Origin: Rhodothermales bacterium
Lineage (GTDB): Bacteria > Bacteroidota > Rhodothermia > Rhodothermales > Bin80
Length of the DNA: 64,000 nt
Reading direction: 5' to 3'
Assembly (NCBI GenBank): GCA_028278205.1
Contig: JANQES010000073.1
Span: 35,264 to 99,263, forward strand
Each line of letters starts with the position of its first letter. The first letter of the stretch is position 1. A program made the position numbers and the translations under genes. The notes below the pieces were generated by a model, which saw only the letters and a program-made list of their open reading frames with translations, did not search any database and was not told the DNA's origin. Shown in pieces: positions 1 to 8,404 of this stretch.

Positions 1-225
1 AAAAAAACATCCCTGGCGCCCTCAAACAGGCGTTTTACGGATAAAAGGCCACCGGGCAGCCCCCTACCCACCGGCGGCATTTTCGTAACGCCATCTCCTT
101 TTGATACAGGCTTTACGACCTTGTAGAAACGCTACGGGCAACGCCTACCAACCGTTGGCAACGTCCAGGGCTGGTTTATTGAATTGAAAAGAGCGGTTCA
201 CGCCCTGCTCATCCTGGCTCATCCC
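1..225. other. Window edge, no gene seen
   Basis: I see no convincing gene here. It lies downstream of the minus-strand aminotransferase that ends at 226. A plus-strand reading frame opening at 184 is the antisense shadow of that aminotransferase. No strong hairpin with a T-run was recognised. Confidence 0.4.
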
Positions 226-1425
226 CTATCCTACATCCGCAATCTGCGATCCTTTCTGCACGCCCGGCAGCCGGTAAAGCGCCCCTACCTCCCGCACCGC
301 GTCGATGACGTCCTGCACGTCGGCGTCGTTCATCTTCGAGTAGATGGGCAGCGAGATCTCGCGCAGATATTCCCGGTAGGCAACCGGAAAATCCTCCGGC
401 GCATAGCCGTAGGTCTCGCGGTAATAGGGATGCACGTGAAGCGGAATGAAATGAACGCTGACGCCGATGTTGCGCTGTTTCAACGCCTCGACGAACTGCG
501 CCCGGTCGATGGAGAGGTGCGCCTGGTTCAGGCGCAGCATGTAGAGATGCCAGGCGTGCCGGCAGTCAGACCGGTCGGGCGGCGTCTCGATGAAGGGCAC
601 GCCGCGAAAGGCCTCGTGATAGCGCCGGGCGATCTCGCAGCGTCGTTGCCACATGGCCTCGGCTTTGCGCATCTGCGCCAGGCCCATCCCGGCGGCAATG
701 TCGGTCATGTTGTATTTGTAGCCGGGCGCGATAATCTCATAATACCAGGATCCTTGCGCCGCATATCGTTTCCAGGCATCCTTGCTGATGCCGTGCAACG
801 CCATCACGCGGCACCGTTCGGCCCAGGCCTGGTTGTCGGTGCAAATCATGCCCCCTTCCCCCGTGGTAATGCTTTTGGTGGGATAAAAGCTGAAACAGGT
901 GACGGCGCTGGCCCGGCCGATGGGCGTGCCCTTGTAAGCCGCCGGAAAGGCATGCGCAGCATCGTCAAGGACGACCAACCCGTGGCGGCAGGCAATCTCG
1001 TGGATGGGATCGAGGTCGGCGGGCAACCCGGCTACGTGGACGACGATGATGGCGCGGGTGCGCTCGGTAATAGCGGCCTCGATCAACGCCGGGTCGATGT
1101 TGAGCGTCACCGGATCGACGTCGACCAGCACGGGGCGGGCGTCGAAATAGCGCACCACTTCCGCCGAAGCGGCAAACGTATACGTCGTGGTGATGACCTC
1201 GTCGCCGGGTCCCAATCCGATGGCTTCGAGCGCCAGATGCATCGCCGCGGTGCATGAATTGACGGCCACGGCATACCGCGCGCCGACGGCTTCGGCAAAA
1301 GCCGCCTCGAATTGATGGGTCTTGGGGCCTGTCGTCAACCACCCGGAGCGCAACGACTCGCGGATTTCACGGAGTTCAGCTTCATCAACGTCCGGCAGGG
1401 CGAAAGGCAGAAAGGTGGCTCGCAT
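226..1425 (-). CDS. DegT/DnrJ/EryC1/StrS-family PLP aminotransferase
   Basis: This sugar aminotransferase family moves an amino group from glutamate to a keto-sugar nucleotide, making amino sugars for surface glycans. Visible are the start motif SGWLTTGPKTHQFE, the PLP region DDAAHAFPA, and the lysine motif SFYPTKSITTGEGG, whose Lys forms the internal aldimine. The length (about 400 residues) is normal for the family. I chose the ATG at 1425 (MRATFLPFALP) because the 25 upstream residues are low complexity and family members start at this point. It is the last gene of the minus-strand train, separated from the rest by the plus-strand GT2 gene. The substrate cannot be told from sequence; a UDP-4-keto-6-deoxy-HexNAc is typical. 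Confidence 0.9.
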   Translation of the reverse strand: MRATFLPFALPDVDEAELREIRESLRSGWLTTGPKTHQFEAAFAEAVGARYAVAVNSCTAAMHLALEAIGLGPGDEVITTTYTFAASAEVVRYFDARPVLVDVDPVTLNIDPALIEAAITERTRAIIVVHVAGLPADLDPIHEIACRHGLVVLDDAAHAFPAAYKGTPIGRASAVTCFSFYPTKSITTGEGGMICTDNQAWAERCRVMALHGISKDAWKRYAAQGSWYYEIIAPGYKYNMTDIAAGMGLAQMRKAEAMWQRRCEIARRYHEAFRGVPFIETPPDRSDCRHAWHLYMLRLNQAHLSIDRAQFVEALKQRNIGVSVHFIPLHVHPYYRETYGYAPEDFPVAYREYLREISLPIYSKMNDADVQDVIDAVREVGALYRLPGVQKGSQIADVG

Positions 1426-1544
1426 TAAAAAAGGGTGCTTGGGAAAACGACGAAGCGGGCGTGGGGCTGGTAAGATACAAGATACGGCACTGGCAGGCAT
1501 AGTGGATGGCCGATTGCGGATTGAACGCGCTTTTCCGCTGCGCT

Positions 1545-1590
1545 ATTTGCCCATTTGCCGATTTGCCATTTGCCGATTTGCCATTTGCCC
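1545..1590. repeat. Tandem heptamer array, ATTTGCC family
   Basis: Six copies of ATTTGCC, some separated by a single C or G, fill the gap between two divergently transcribed genes. The same word, as CAAATGG/CAAATAG, recurs at 30081-30168. Unlike most arrays in this window it has no clear inverted partner arm. It lies just upstream of a possible -10 box (1592-1597). Confidence 0.8.
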
Positions 1591-1597
1591 ATATATT
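1570..1597 (+). promoter_or_regulatory. Possible promoter of the GT2 gene
   Basis: TTGCCG (1570-1575), a 16-base spacer and TATATT (1592-1597) lie 27 bases upstream of the ATG at 1625. The -35-like hexamer is part of the heptamer array, so the repeat may supply it. It is found by eye only; a Bacteroidota-type promoter could differ. Confidence 0.3.
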
Positions 1598-1624
1598 GCG
1601 GGATAAACGCAGAAAAGACACATC

Positions 1625-2617
1625 ATGACGCAGCGAAAACCAAACCCGGAACTAGGCGTCGTCATCCCCTGCTACAACGAGGAGGCCGTCCTGCCCGAAC
1701 TCCTCGATGAACTCGACAAACTCGACAAGGCGCTCCCTGGACCGGTGTCCTTTCTCTTTGTCGATGACGGCAGCACCGACGCGACGGCGGCCATCCTGAC
1801 CGATCTCTGCAACCGAGATCGACGGTACGCCTGCCTGAGTTTTTCCCGAAACTTCGGTCATCAGGATGCCGTCTCGGCAGGCCTCCAGCACGCCCGCGGC
1901 GACCTCGTGGCCGTCCTCGATGCCGACTTGCAAGACCCGCCGTCGGTCATCCCGGCTTTCGTCGAAAAATGGCGTGAGGGCTACGATGTGGTCTACGGCG
2001 TCCGGACCAACCGCAAAGAAAGCCTGCCGCTACGCCTGGCCTACCGCCTCTTCTATCGGATCCTAAAAAAAATCGCCAACATCGAGGTGCCCCTCGACGC
2101 CGGCGACTTCGCGCTGATGGACCGCCGCGTGGTGGATATCATCAACCGGATGCCCGAACATAATCGGTTCATCCGAGGCTTGCGCGGGTGGGTAGGCTTC
2201 CGGCAAACCGGCGTGCTCTACGAACGACAGACGCGGCGCAGCGGCGTCTCGAAGTACAGCTTCGGCAAGCTGATGAAGCTGGCGCTCGACGGGCTGATGT
2301 CTTTCTCGGCGGTGCCGCTGCGCCTGGCGAGTTGGCTGGGTGCGCTGGCGGCCTTCCTGGGCTTTTGCTACCTGGCCTATGCGCTCGTGTGTTGGATCAT
2401 CGGCATCACGCTGCCGCCGGGGTGGACCTCCACGGTCATCATCATCCTCTTTTTAGGCGGCGTGCAACTGATGGTGCTCGGCATCCTGGGCGATTACATC
2501 GGCCGCATCTTCGACGAGGTCAAAAACCGCCCGCATTACGTGCCCCGCGCCACACTCGGCTGGCTGAATGAGGAGGCCGGCTTCGAAGAATCGGCTTTGC
2601 AAAGACGGGTCGGATAG
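1625..2617 (+). CDS. GT2 polyprenyl-phosphate glycosyltransferase (DPM1/GtrB-like)
   Basis: Likely transfers a sugar from a nucleotide donor to undecaprenyl phosphate at the inner membrane. The GT-A domain occupies about residues 8-230, with VVIPCYNEE at the start, VDDGSTD and the metal-binding DADLQDPP. Two hydrophobic helices follow (about residues 235-262 and 270-295), the arrangement of GtrB/YkcC/ArnC-type enzymes. It is the only plus-strand gene in the first 44 kb and is convergent with the WbqC gene. Its TAG stop lies inside the repeat starting at 2612. The product lipid-linked sugar could feed O-antigen side-chain glucosylation or a similar periplasmic transfer; no GtrA or large GT-C partner is visible nearby. 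Confidence 0.9.
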   Translation: MTQRKPNPELGVVIPCYNEEAVLPELLDELDKLDKALPGPVSFLFVDDGSTDATAAILTDLCNRDRRYACLSFSRNFGHQDAVSAGLQHARGDLVAVLDADLQDPPSVIPAFVEKWREGYDVVYGVRTNRKESLPLRLAYRLFYRILKKIANIEVPLDAGDFALMDRRVVDIINRMPEHNRFIRGLRGWVGFRQTGVLYERQTRRSGVSKYSFGKLMKLALDGLMSFSAVPLRLASWLGALAAFLGFCYLAYALVCWIIGITLPPGWTSTVIIILFLGGVQLMVLGILGDYIGRIFDEVKNRPHYVPRATLGWLNEEAGFEESALQRRVG

Positions 2618-2882
2618 TGTTTTGGTGTTTTACTCCGTCAGTCGCTTCGCTCGTGTGGTGTTTTAGGGGGATGGGTAGGTGCGCGCAAAGTGGTGAACGT
2701 CTCCACGCTCTCCCAGGCTGCTCGTTGCGATGCTCTGCCTCGCAACGCAAAACCGGCGGCTCTGCCGCCAAAACCGCGCTGGGACGGCAGAGCCGTCTGG
2801 GCTAGCGTCACGAGGCAGAGCATCGTGACGAGCTTTCTTTGATACTAAAACACTCAAACACCAAAACACTAAAACACTATCC
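2612..2882. repeat. Composite inverted repeat, AAAACACT family with inner hairpins
   Basis: The gap between two convergent genes is almost wholly self-complementary. Outer arms are GTGTTTTGGTGTTTTA-type words (2612-2632) and their inverse, AAAACACT/CAAACACC words, at 2844-2882. Inside lie two larger hairpins (about 2721-2748 and 2806-2833) and two small ones (2756-2770 and 2784-2796) sharing the core GCTCTGCC or its complement. It could act as a bidirectional terminator. The same octamer family recurs at 40090-40179. Confidence 0.8.
2721..2833. repeat. REP/BIME-like hairpin pair
   Basis: CGATGCTCTGCCTCG at 2728-2742 is perfectly inverted at 2811-2825. Each copy is flanked by its own self-complementary stem (CGTTGCGA with TCGCAACG; CGTCACGA with TCGTGACG). 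The stems differ between copies but pair within each copy, that is, with compensating changes. Two smaller hairpins between them, GGCGGCTCTGCCGCC and ACGGCAGAGCCGT, share the loop. This resembles REP elements in BIME arrangement; no RAYT transposase is in the window. Confidence 0.6.
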
Positions 2883-2905
2883 GCAGAAACCTTCGCTGCC
2901 CAATA

Positions 2906-3619
2906 TCAAAACGTTGAAAGCGGTGTCATCCTTACGGCTTCATCGATGACCTTGCGCGCCGCTGGGCCCTGGTTGAAAAGTAAATCCAGGACGGAAAGGT
3001 TAGCCATAAATGCTTGTCCTTTTTGATCGTACTCCGGATGCACAAAGTCGAAGAAGTAGTGCGCGAGGCCTTCCTCGGCAAAGCGTTCCAGGATCACATA
3101 ATCCCGCGCCCCTCGGCCCGAGATGAACGTGTCGGCCCCGGTCTTTTTGCACATCTCGATCAGCAGATCCGTCTTGCTTTCCTTCAAATCGTAACGGGAC
3201 GTGAAATCCATCGGCACGTCGATGGACAGCCACCGCAACAAGAGCCGGAGCAGCGCCACATTCAACGCCACGAGCTTGCTCCATGGCCGCGTATAGATAT
3301 CTTCGAGCGCCTCGGCATACAGACCGAAGTACGGGGCCTTGTGGTAGGCGTGATAAATTGTTTTCCAGTGTTTTTTGGCCCATCGGCCCGTGCCGGCGAT
3401 AGCCACTTCATCGATGGTCTGATTCCACCCCTCGGCCAGACGCACGGGCACCGTCAACAGCACTTTGCCGCCGTCGGAGCGACGAATATAATTGCGGTTC
3501 TGAAAGTCTTTGGCGGCATACTGCAAATGGTCTGAAACGAGAAAAAGGTCAGCGGTGCTGACCTTTGCAAAGAACCCGAGGTAGGGCAGGTATTCCGGTT
3601 GGTGCGCGACGAGCTTCAT
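2906..3619 (-). CDS. WbqC-like family protein
   Basis: This protein of 237 residues begins MKLVAHQPEYLPYLGFFAKV, the typical opening of the WbqC family, followed by FQNRNYIRR and an LLTVPVR strand. Family members sit in O-antigen and capsule clusters beside aminotransferases and epimerases; their biochemical role is not established. The start overlaps the stop of the upstream epimerase by 4 bases, so the two are translationally coupled. It is the last gene of the contiguous minus-strand block before the composite repeat. Confidence 0.85.
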   Translation of the reverse strand: MKLVAHQPEYLPYLGFFAKVSTADLFLVSDHLQYAAKDFQNRNYIRRSDGGKVLLTVPVRLAEGWNQTIDEVAIAGTGRWAKKHWKTIYHAYHKAPYFGLYAEALEDIYTRPWSKLVALNVALLRLLLRWLSIDVPMDFTSRYDLKESKTDLLIEMCKKTGADTFISGRGARDYVILERFAEEGLAHYFFDFVHPEYDQKGQAFMANLSVLDLLFNQGPAARKVIDEAVRMTPLSTF

Positions 3620-4566
3620 GTGGTTTTTACCTCCTCTGCCTGGAGCGTTTGCAGATAGGCCTCCAGGCCGGCTTTCAGGCTCCGCGGCCTGTACGCGAGC
3701 TTTTGCCGGGCCCTGGCGATGTCGAGATAGAGATCCGTTGCCCGCCAGTGCTCGCTCCGGGCATAGGTAACTTCGGTCTCGCGCCCGGTCACTGCGAAGA
3801 TGAGTTGGACGAGATCGCGCATAGCCACCGGCTCGCCGCTTCCGATGTTAAAGACCTCGAAGGGCTGTTCCTGCTCGTACGAGAGGCAGGCTATGTTGGC
3901 CTGCACGACGTCGGCGACGTGCACGAACTCTTTGACCGGCTTGCCTTCGGCGAAGAGGTTAATCGGTTTGCCCTTGCGCGCGGCGTCCATGAAATAGTGC
4001 AACGACCCGACCCGATTGCGTCCGCCATAGAGACTCGGATACCGCAGCACGGTGGTCACGAGAGCGGCCTGATCGCTGTAGAGCCGGGCGAGTTGTTCGG
4101 CCTGGTGCTTGGTGACTTCGTAGGGATGCTGCGGATGCACCAGGTCCGTCTCCTGGATCGGCACCCGTTCGGCTTCGCCATAGACGGCAAACGTAGAACT
4201 CTGGATCAGCCGCTGGACGCCGGCCCGGCGCAGGGCTTCCAGCACGGTGGCCGTCCGGTAGACGTTGCCGTAGATGAAGCGCGCCAGCTCCTGCGAAAAC
4301 GGCTGACGGGACGCCAGGTGGAAAACGGCTTCGACACCTTCCAACGCCGCCATCAGCGGCTCTACCGATTCGCGGTCGGCCAGTTCGAGGCGCACGAACC
4401 GATACGCGCCCAGCGCGCCGAAGGCCTGCCAGGTCTCCGGCCTGTGATCCACCCCGACGACGCGGTGCCCCTCGGCCAATAGCCGCTCGACGAGGTGGCC
4501 GCCGACGTATCCGTTGCACCCGGTAACTAAGCAGGCGGATTTAGCTTTGTTGGTTTTTACACGCAT
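3616..4566 (-). CDS. NAD-dependent nucleotide-sugar epimerase/dehydratase
   Basis: Extended short-chain dehydrogenase fold acting on a nucleotide sugar in the cytoplasm. The Rossmann motif is VTGCNGYVGGH (about residues 14-24), the catalytic Ser region is QSSTFAVYGE, and the YxxxK pair is YEVTKHQ. Length (316) is normal for GalE/RmlB-like 4-epimerases or 4,6-dehydratases; I cannot assign the sugar. It overlaps the WbqC gene by 4 bases and is separated from the upstream aminotransferase by an inverted heptamer array. Confidence 0.88.
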   Translation of the reverse strand: MRVKTNKAKSACLVTGCNGYVGGHLVERLLAEGHRVVGVDHRPETWQAFGALGAYRFVRLELADRESVEPLMAALEGVEAVFHLASRQPFSQELARFIYGNVYRTATVLEALRRAGVQRLIQSSTFAVYGEAERVPIQETDLVHPQHPYEVTKHQAEQLARLYSDQAALVTTVLRYPSLYGGRNRVGSLHYFMDAARKGKPINLFAEGKPVKEFVHVADVVQANIACLSYEQEQPFEVFNIGSGEPVAMRDLVQLIFAVTGRETEVTYARSEHWRATDLYLDIARARQKLAYRPRSLKAGLEAYLQTLQAEEVKTT

Positions 4567-4592
4567 TGGCGCTTCGATTTAGCGATGGTATT

Positions 4593-4669
4593 GGTCATGA
4601 GTCATGGGTCATGAGTCATGAGTCATGGGAGGGAAAAAACTCATGACCCATGACCAGTGACTCATGACC
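4593..4669. repeat. Inverted heptamer array, GTCATGA family
   Basis: The left arm 4593-4622 (words GTCATGA/GTCATGG) is inverted at 4640-4669 with 3 mismatches in 30, separated by a 17-base loop. The unit is 7 bases. It sits between two genes of the same strand, so a transcript would carry a long hairpin here. The same word family recurs at 45690-45752 and 52807-52895. Confidence 0.85.
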
Positions 4670-4731
4670 TGCGCCAGGCCTTGAGTGAAGTGTGACGTGG
4701 AAAACTACTACATAACTTTGTCCCGGCTGCT

Positions 4732-5889
4732 TCACGTACCCAAAAGCGCTTTATAGCCTTCGATGAAGGTATCCATGACGTACTCGGCATCGTCATCGCT
4801 GAGCGCCGCGTGCATGGGCAGGTTCACATTGTGCTGAAGCACCTGCTCGGCAACCGGCAGATGGCCTTCCGTGAACCCGTACAGGGTCCGGAAAACCGGC
4901 ATCAGGTGGACAGGCGGATAGTAGGACCAGTTGATGGGCAGGTCGTAGCGCGCCTTCATATGCCGCTGGAGTTCTCTCCGCGAAACGCGCTCCGGCAGGT
5001 TGACGATGTATTTCCAGTAGCTGTGGCGCGTGTCTTCGGGCACCGCAACCGGGACGACCTCCGGCAAGGCCTCGCGCAGACGCGCCGTATAGATCTCGGC
5101 GACGCGGTTACGCCGGGCGACGAACTCTTCCAGGCGTTGGTATTGCACAATCCCACAAAGCGCCGAAAACTCCGTCATCCGCACGTTACGCCCGGCATAG
5201 ATAAACACCTCTTCGTCTTTGACCGAGAGATCTTGCCCGCGCCACTGGTAGCTGCGCAGCGTCTCGTGGAGGGCGTCGTCGTCGGTGCTGATGATGCCGC
5301 CTTCGCCCGCTGCAATGACCTTCGTGGCATAGTAACTGAAGCAGCCTGCCGTGCCCAGCGTACCCGCCATCTTGCCCCCTTTCGAGGCGCCGTGCGCGTG
5401 AGCGGCATCTTCGATAAGCGCAAGGCTGTGACGCCGGCAAAGGTCCTGAAGGGCGGGCAGGTCGGGCGTGATGAGGCCGGCCATATGCACCAGAATCACC
5501 GCCTTCGTGTTGGGTGTGATGCGGCGCGCAACGTCCTCCGGATCGAGGCAATGCGTCTCTTTACGGATGTCGGCGAAGATGGGCGTCGCGCCCGAATGCA
5601 CCACGGCGAAGGCGGTGGCGATGAAGGTCTGCGGCGGCACGATCACTTCGTCGCCAGGGCCGATGCCCAGGGCGCGCATCGTCATCTCCAGGGCCGACGT
5701 GCATGTGTTGGCGGCCACGGCATACCGGCTGCCGATGGCCGCCCGCGCCGCCGCCTCAAAGGCTTTGACGCGCTGCCCCTGCGTCAGGCGGGTGCGCAAA
5801 ATTTCCGGGACCTGCGCCGTGATGTAGTCGATGTCTTCGGGCGCGAAGTAGTGCTGCGCCGAGTTGATTTTCCTGCGGGTTTCGATCAT
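4732..5889 (-). CDS. DegT/DnrJ-family PLP aminotransferase
   Basis: A second sugar aminotransferase (385 residues). It shows the family's central DDAAHAHGA-like region (EDAAHAHGA) and the PLP lysine in SYYATKVIAAGEGG. It differs clearly from the enzyme at 226-1425 and likely uses another keto-sugar. Its start overlaps the stop of the PglC-like transferase by 4 bases. In PglC/PglE-type loci such an enzyme makes the diNAc-bacillosamine or a related 4-amino sugar that the PglC-like protein then transfers; that pairing is inference. Confidence 0.9.
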   Translation of the reverse strand: MIETRRKINSAQHYFAPEDIDYITAQVPEILRTRLTQGQRVKAFEAAARAAIGSRYAVAANTCTSALEMTMRALGIGPGDEVIVPPQTFIATAFAVVHSGATPIFADIRKETHCLDPEDVARRITPNTKAVILVHMAGLITPDLPALQDLCRRHSLALIEDAAHAHGASKGGKMAGTLGTAGCFSYYATKVIAAGEGGIISTDDDALHETLRSYQWRGQDLSVKDEEVFIYAGRNVRMTEFSALCGIVQYQRLEEFVARRNRVAEIYTARLREALPEVVPVAVPEDTRHSYWKYIVNLPERVSRRELQRHMKARYDLPINWSYYPPVHLMPVFRTLYGFTEGHLPVAEQVLQHNVNLPMHAALSDDDAEYVMDTFIEGYKALLGT

Positions 5890-6551
5890 CGTCGGGTTTG
5901 CTGTTTACGTCGTTTTCTTTTGAGTTCTTTCGGAGGGCGCGCGAGCAGCAGCCACCAGCCTTTGAACAGGATCAGGTAGAGCGTTCGCAGCACGATCCAC
6001 ACGTCGTAGAAGAACGACTGCTTCTCGACGTAGATCAGGTCTACAGCGAGTTTTTTGGGAAGCTGATGGTCAATATAGTATGCGTGCGGGTCCACGTCGT
6101 CGGGCACTTCGCCCGTCATGTCCGGAAAAAACGTGACCTGCCCGATGCCGGTCATGCCCGGCTTCACCGTCAGGATGCGCTTCTGCGCTTCGGTGTAATA
6201 GTTTTCGACCAACTCGACGGCCTCGGGGCGCGGCCCGACCAGGCTCATCTCTCCGCGAAGCACGTTCCAGAGTTGCGGGAGTTCGTCGAGTTTAAAAAGC
6301 CGCATCCAGGCCCCGAAGCGCGTGATGCGCTGGTCGCCCGGCGCCGTAATGGCACCACCCTGCCCCGCCACCCGCATGCTCCGAAACTTGACCACGCGAA
6401 ACGGCTTCATACCCTGCCCCATCCGCCAGCTTCTGTAGAGCACCGGCCCCGGCGATTCGAGCTTGACGACGAGCGCCAGCAGCAGCAACAACGGCGAGAG
6501 CACCAGGATGCCGACCAGGGCTGCGAAGACGTCGACCGCGCGTTTGAGCAC
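5886..6551 (-). CDS. Initiating sugar-phosphate transferase, PglC/WcaJ-C type
   Basis: Bacterial sugar transferase that moves a sugar phosphate from a UDP-sugar to undecaprenyl phosphate, the first membrane step of glycan assembly. One N-terminal hydrophobic segment (about residues 7-30) is followed by the catalytic core with [28 protein letters not shown] and KPGMTG. At 221 residues it is the short monotopic form. It overlaps the aminotransferase start by 4 bases. A second enzyme of this family lies at 45821-46480. Confidence 0.92.
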   Translation of the reverse strand: MLKRAVDVFAALVGILVLSPLLLLLALVVKLESPGPVLYRSWRMGQGMKPFRVVKFRSMRVAGQGGAITAPGDQRITRFGAWMRLFKLDELPQLWNVLRGEMSLVGPRPEAVELVENYYTEAQKRILTVKPGMTGIGQVTFFPDMTGEVPDDVDPHAYYIDHQLPKKLAVDLIYVEKQSFFYDVWIVLRTLYLILFKGWWLLLARPPKELKRKRRKQQTRR

Positions 6552-6557
6552 CGCGTT

Positions 6558-7214
6558 TCACCTCCATAGCTGACGGTGGCATACAAACGCCTCTGCCGCA
6601 TCCATGCCTACCAGATTGCCCCAATAGTGAGCGCGGTGCCGGAGGCTCTCCAGCGAACGCGGATGCGGGTAGGCCCGCACCTCCGATTCATAACAGGCAA
6701 ACGCCTTGAGCTTATCGTCCAGGGTCTCCGAGATATCCACAAAATAATTGGGCGAGAACTGCATCGGGGCGTTCCACTCGGTAGAACTGGGCGTCTCGAA
6801 GCAATAGAGGGCCTCCAGGGTGGACGCTACCGGGCGGCAGGCCACCAGCACCGCCTCGAAGACGAGCTGGTGGTCCCGGTTGAGGTCGCCGCCGAAATGG
6901 GTGTAGACGATCTGCGGTTCGTAGCGCCGCACACGCTCCTCGATGGGCGTAATGACGTCGACCAGGCTCAGCGTGTCGAGGTGTTGATCGGGGAAATCAA
7001 GCATCTCCAGAGACGAGACGCCCAGGATGGCGGCGGCCTTTTTTCCATGCGCTTTCTGCGGCACGTCTTGTCCCGCATAGCGCATCGTCACGCCTTCGCA
7101 CAGCACCACAGAGTGGACCGTGTCGCCGGCCAGCACGTGCCGGCGCACGGTGCCGCCGAGGCCGAGCAGTTCGTCGTCGGGGTGCGCGGCTATGACCAGG
7201 ACGCGGTGACTCAT
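6558..7214 (-). CDS. PIG-L/LmbE-family deacetylase
   Basis: Zinc-dependent N-deacetylase fold, 218 residues. The signature AAHPDDELLGLGG (about residues 8-20) carries the His-Asp-Asp zinc and catalytic residues, and HFGGDLNRDHQ gives the later metal His. Family members remove acetyl groups from GlcNAc-type sugars or natural-product scaffolds. Its place between the PglC-like enzyme and the FkbH block suggests it deacetylates a sugar so that another acyl group can be added by the GNAT protein downstream of it in the block; that order is inference. Confidence 0.9.
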   Translation of the reverse strand: MSHRVLVIAAHPDDELLGLGGTVRRHVLAGDTVHSVVLCEGVTMRYAGQDVPQKAHGKKAAAILGVSSLEMLDFPDQHLDTLSLVDVITPIEERVRRYEPQIVYTHFGGDLNRDHQLVFEAVLVACRPVASTLEALYCFETPSSTEWNAPMQFSPNYFVDISETLDDKLKAFACYESEVRAYPHPRSLESLRHRAHYWGNLVGMDAAEAFVCHRQLWR

Positions 7215-7249
7215 AAATCCTTCTCCAATCGCGTGATCATCGACGGCAT

Positions 7250-7717
7250 TCAGACCTCGGCCTCGCGCGGCGTGACGCGGGCCGGCGACGCCACAAGTTC
7301 GAAGACGCCCTGCACCCGATCGTAGAGAAAAGCAACGTTCGCAGAACCGATAGCCGGGGCTGCTACGGGACGGGTGATCAGCACTGCGCCCCGGCGCCGA
7401 AATCCTTCGATGGCTTCTTCGAGGTCGCCGGTTTCGTAGCAGATGTGATGGACCCCGCCTCCTTCTTGCAAAGCCGCCGCAACAGGCGAAGTCTCGCCGA
7501 CGGGTTCGAGTAACTCCAAACGCCCCCGCCCCGACGCATCGAGCAAAAACTGAATACGGACTTGCTGAACGGGGTCATGCACCACCCCGCCCTCCCGGCG
7601 AAAGCCGAAAGCGCCGCAATAGGCCGCAACAGCCTCTTCGATATCGGCTACGACGACGCCCACGTGGTGGACACGCAACACGAAGCCGCCGGCCTTTGGT
7701 TCTGCTGCTTCCATCAT
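7250..7717 (-). CDS. VOC-family (glyoxalase/methylmalonyl-CoA epimerase-like) protein
   Basis: Two beta-alpha-beta-beta-beta modules of the vicinal oxygen chelate fold: VHHVGVVVADIEEA near residues 16-29 and GGGVHHICYETGDLEEA near residues 85-101. Each provides a metal His, and FLYDRVQGVFELV supplies a Glu. At 155 residues it matches methylmalonyl-CoA epimerase-type proteins. In FkbH/ACP clusters a VOC protein may epimerise or isomerise an acyl thioester; this is inference. An ATG one codon downstream (7714) is equally possible. Confidence 0.8.
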   Translation of the reverse strand: MMEAAEPKAGGFVLRVHHVGVVVADIEEAVAAYCGAFGFRREGGVVHDPVQQVRIQFLLDASGRGRLELLEPVGETSPVAAALQEGGGVHHICYETGDLEEAIEGFRRRGAVLITRPVAAPAIGSANVAFLYDRVQGVFELVASPARVTPREAEV

Positions 7718-7754
7718 CCATTGGCAGCCCTATGCCCGATCCTGCCGGCTCCGA

Positions 7755-8402
7755 TCAGGCTTCATCTTCTAAGGACAAGTAGCAGAAGACCCCGTCATCG
7801 GTGGACGTGCCGGGATCTTCGACATACCCTCGCTTGCGGTAAAGGAATCGCGAACTGATGTTAGCCCGCCGTACGCTGGCGCGCACAAAATGCATCTGCT
7901 GCTTCCTGCAAAGCGATTCAGCCGTAGAAAGCAGCCTGTCGCTCACACGCAGATGCGCATAGTCGGGGAGCGCACCCAGAGACGCCAGCGTAGCCGTTGG
8001 GCCCTCGCGTGTTGCGTTCGTGCTTTTGCGCTCTTCGGTTTTTCTACGCGCCGTAAAGGTCTTCACGGCCTGCACGAGCCGCTTCCTGAAATCCATCGCA
8101 AAAAGAAGCCGGGGCCGCCCCAGCAGCGCCAGCGCAGCAACGGGAGCGCGATACCGGTTGAGTGCTCCGACAAAGAAATCCAGACGCCCACATATAAAAC
8201 CGACGGTTTTTCCCTCGTAGAGCGCTACAAACCCGAACGCCTTCGGATCTTTCACGAAGAAGTTATAGCTGGCGCGCAGAAAGCGGGGCCCCAGCCGTGT
8301 GGAAAAATTCGTCTCCGGGGCAAAGCATTCCTGGTGCAACTGAACGACGGCCTTGAGATGCTCAGGCCCCAACTCCTGTATCATCACCGTCTTTTCGTCC
8401 AT
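7755..8402 (-). CDS. GNAT-family acyltransferase
   Basis: Predicted acyltransferase of 215 residues. It shows the GNAT beginning (LGPEHLKAVVQLHQECF), a central strand GFVALYEGKTVGFICG, and a C-terminal SSRFLYRKRGYVE motif typical of the last GNAT strand and helix. A basic linker (about residues 110-135) interrupts the fold. It lies 2 bases downstream of the ACP gene, so an acyl-ACP donor is plausible. The acceptor may be an amino sugar freed by the PIG-L protein; both are inference. Confidence 0.75.
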   Translation of the reverse strand: MDEKTVMIQELGPEHLKAVVQLHQECFAPETNFSTRLGPRFLRASYNFFVKDPKAFGFVALYEGKTVGFICGRLDFFVGALNRYRAPVAALALLGRPRLLFAMDFRKRLVQAVKTFTARRKTEERKSTNATREGPTATLASLGALPDYAHLRVSDRLLSTAESLCRKQQMHFVRASVRRANISSRFLYRKRGYVEDPGTSTDDGVFCYLSLEDEA

Positions 8403-8404
8403 AC

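Noticed and set aside
184..1257. Plus-strand frame of 357 residues
   Set aside because: It is antisense to the DegT aminotransferase and has no recognisable motif; GC-rich third positions create such shadows.
1385..1621. Minus-strand frame with repeated ANGKSANGK-like residues
   Set aside because: It is only the translation of the ATTTGCC array.
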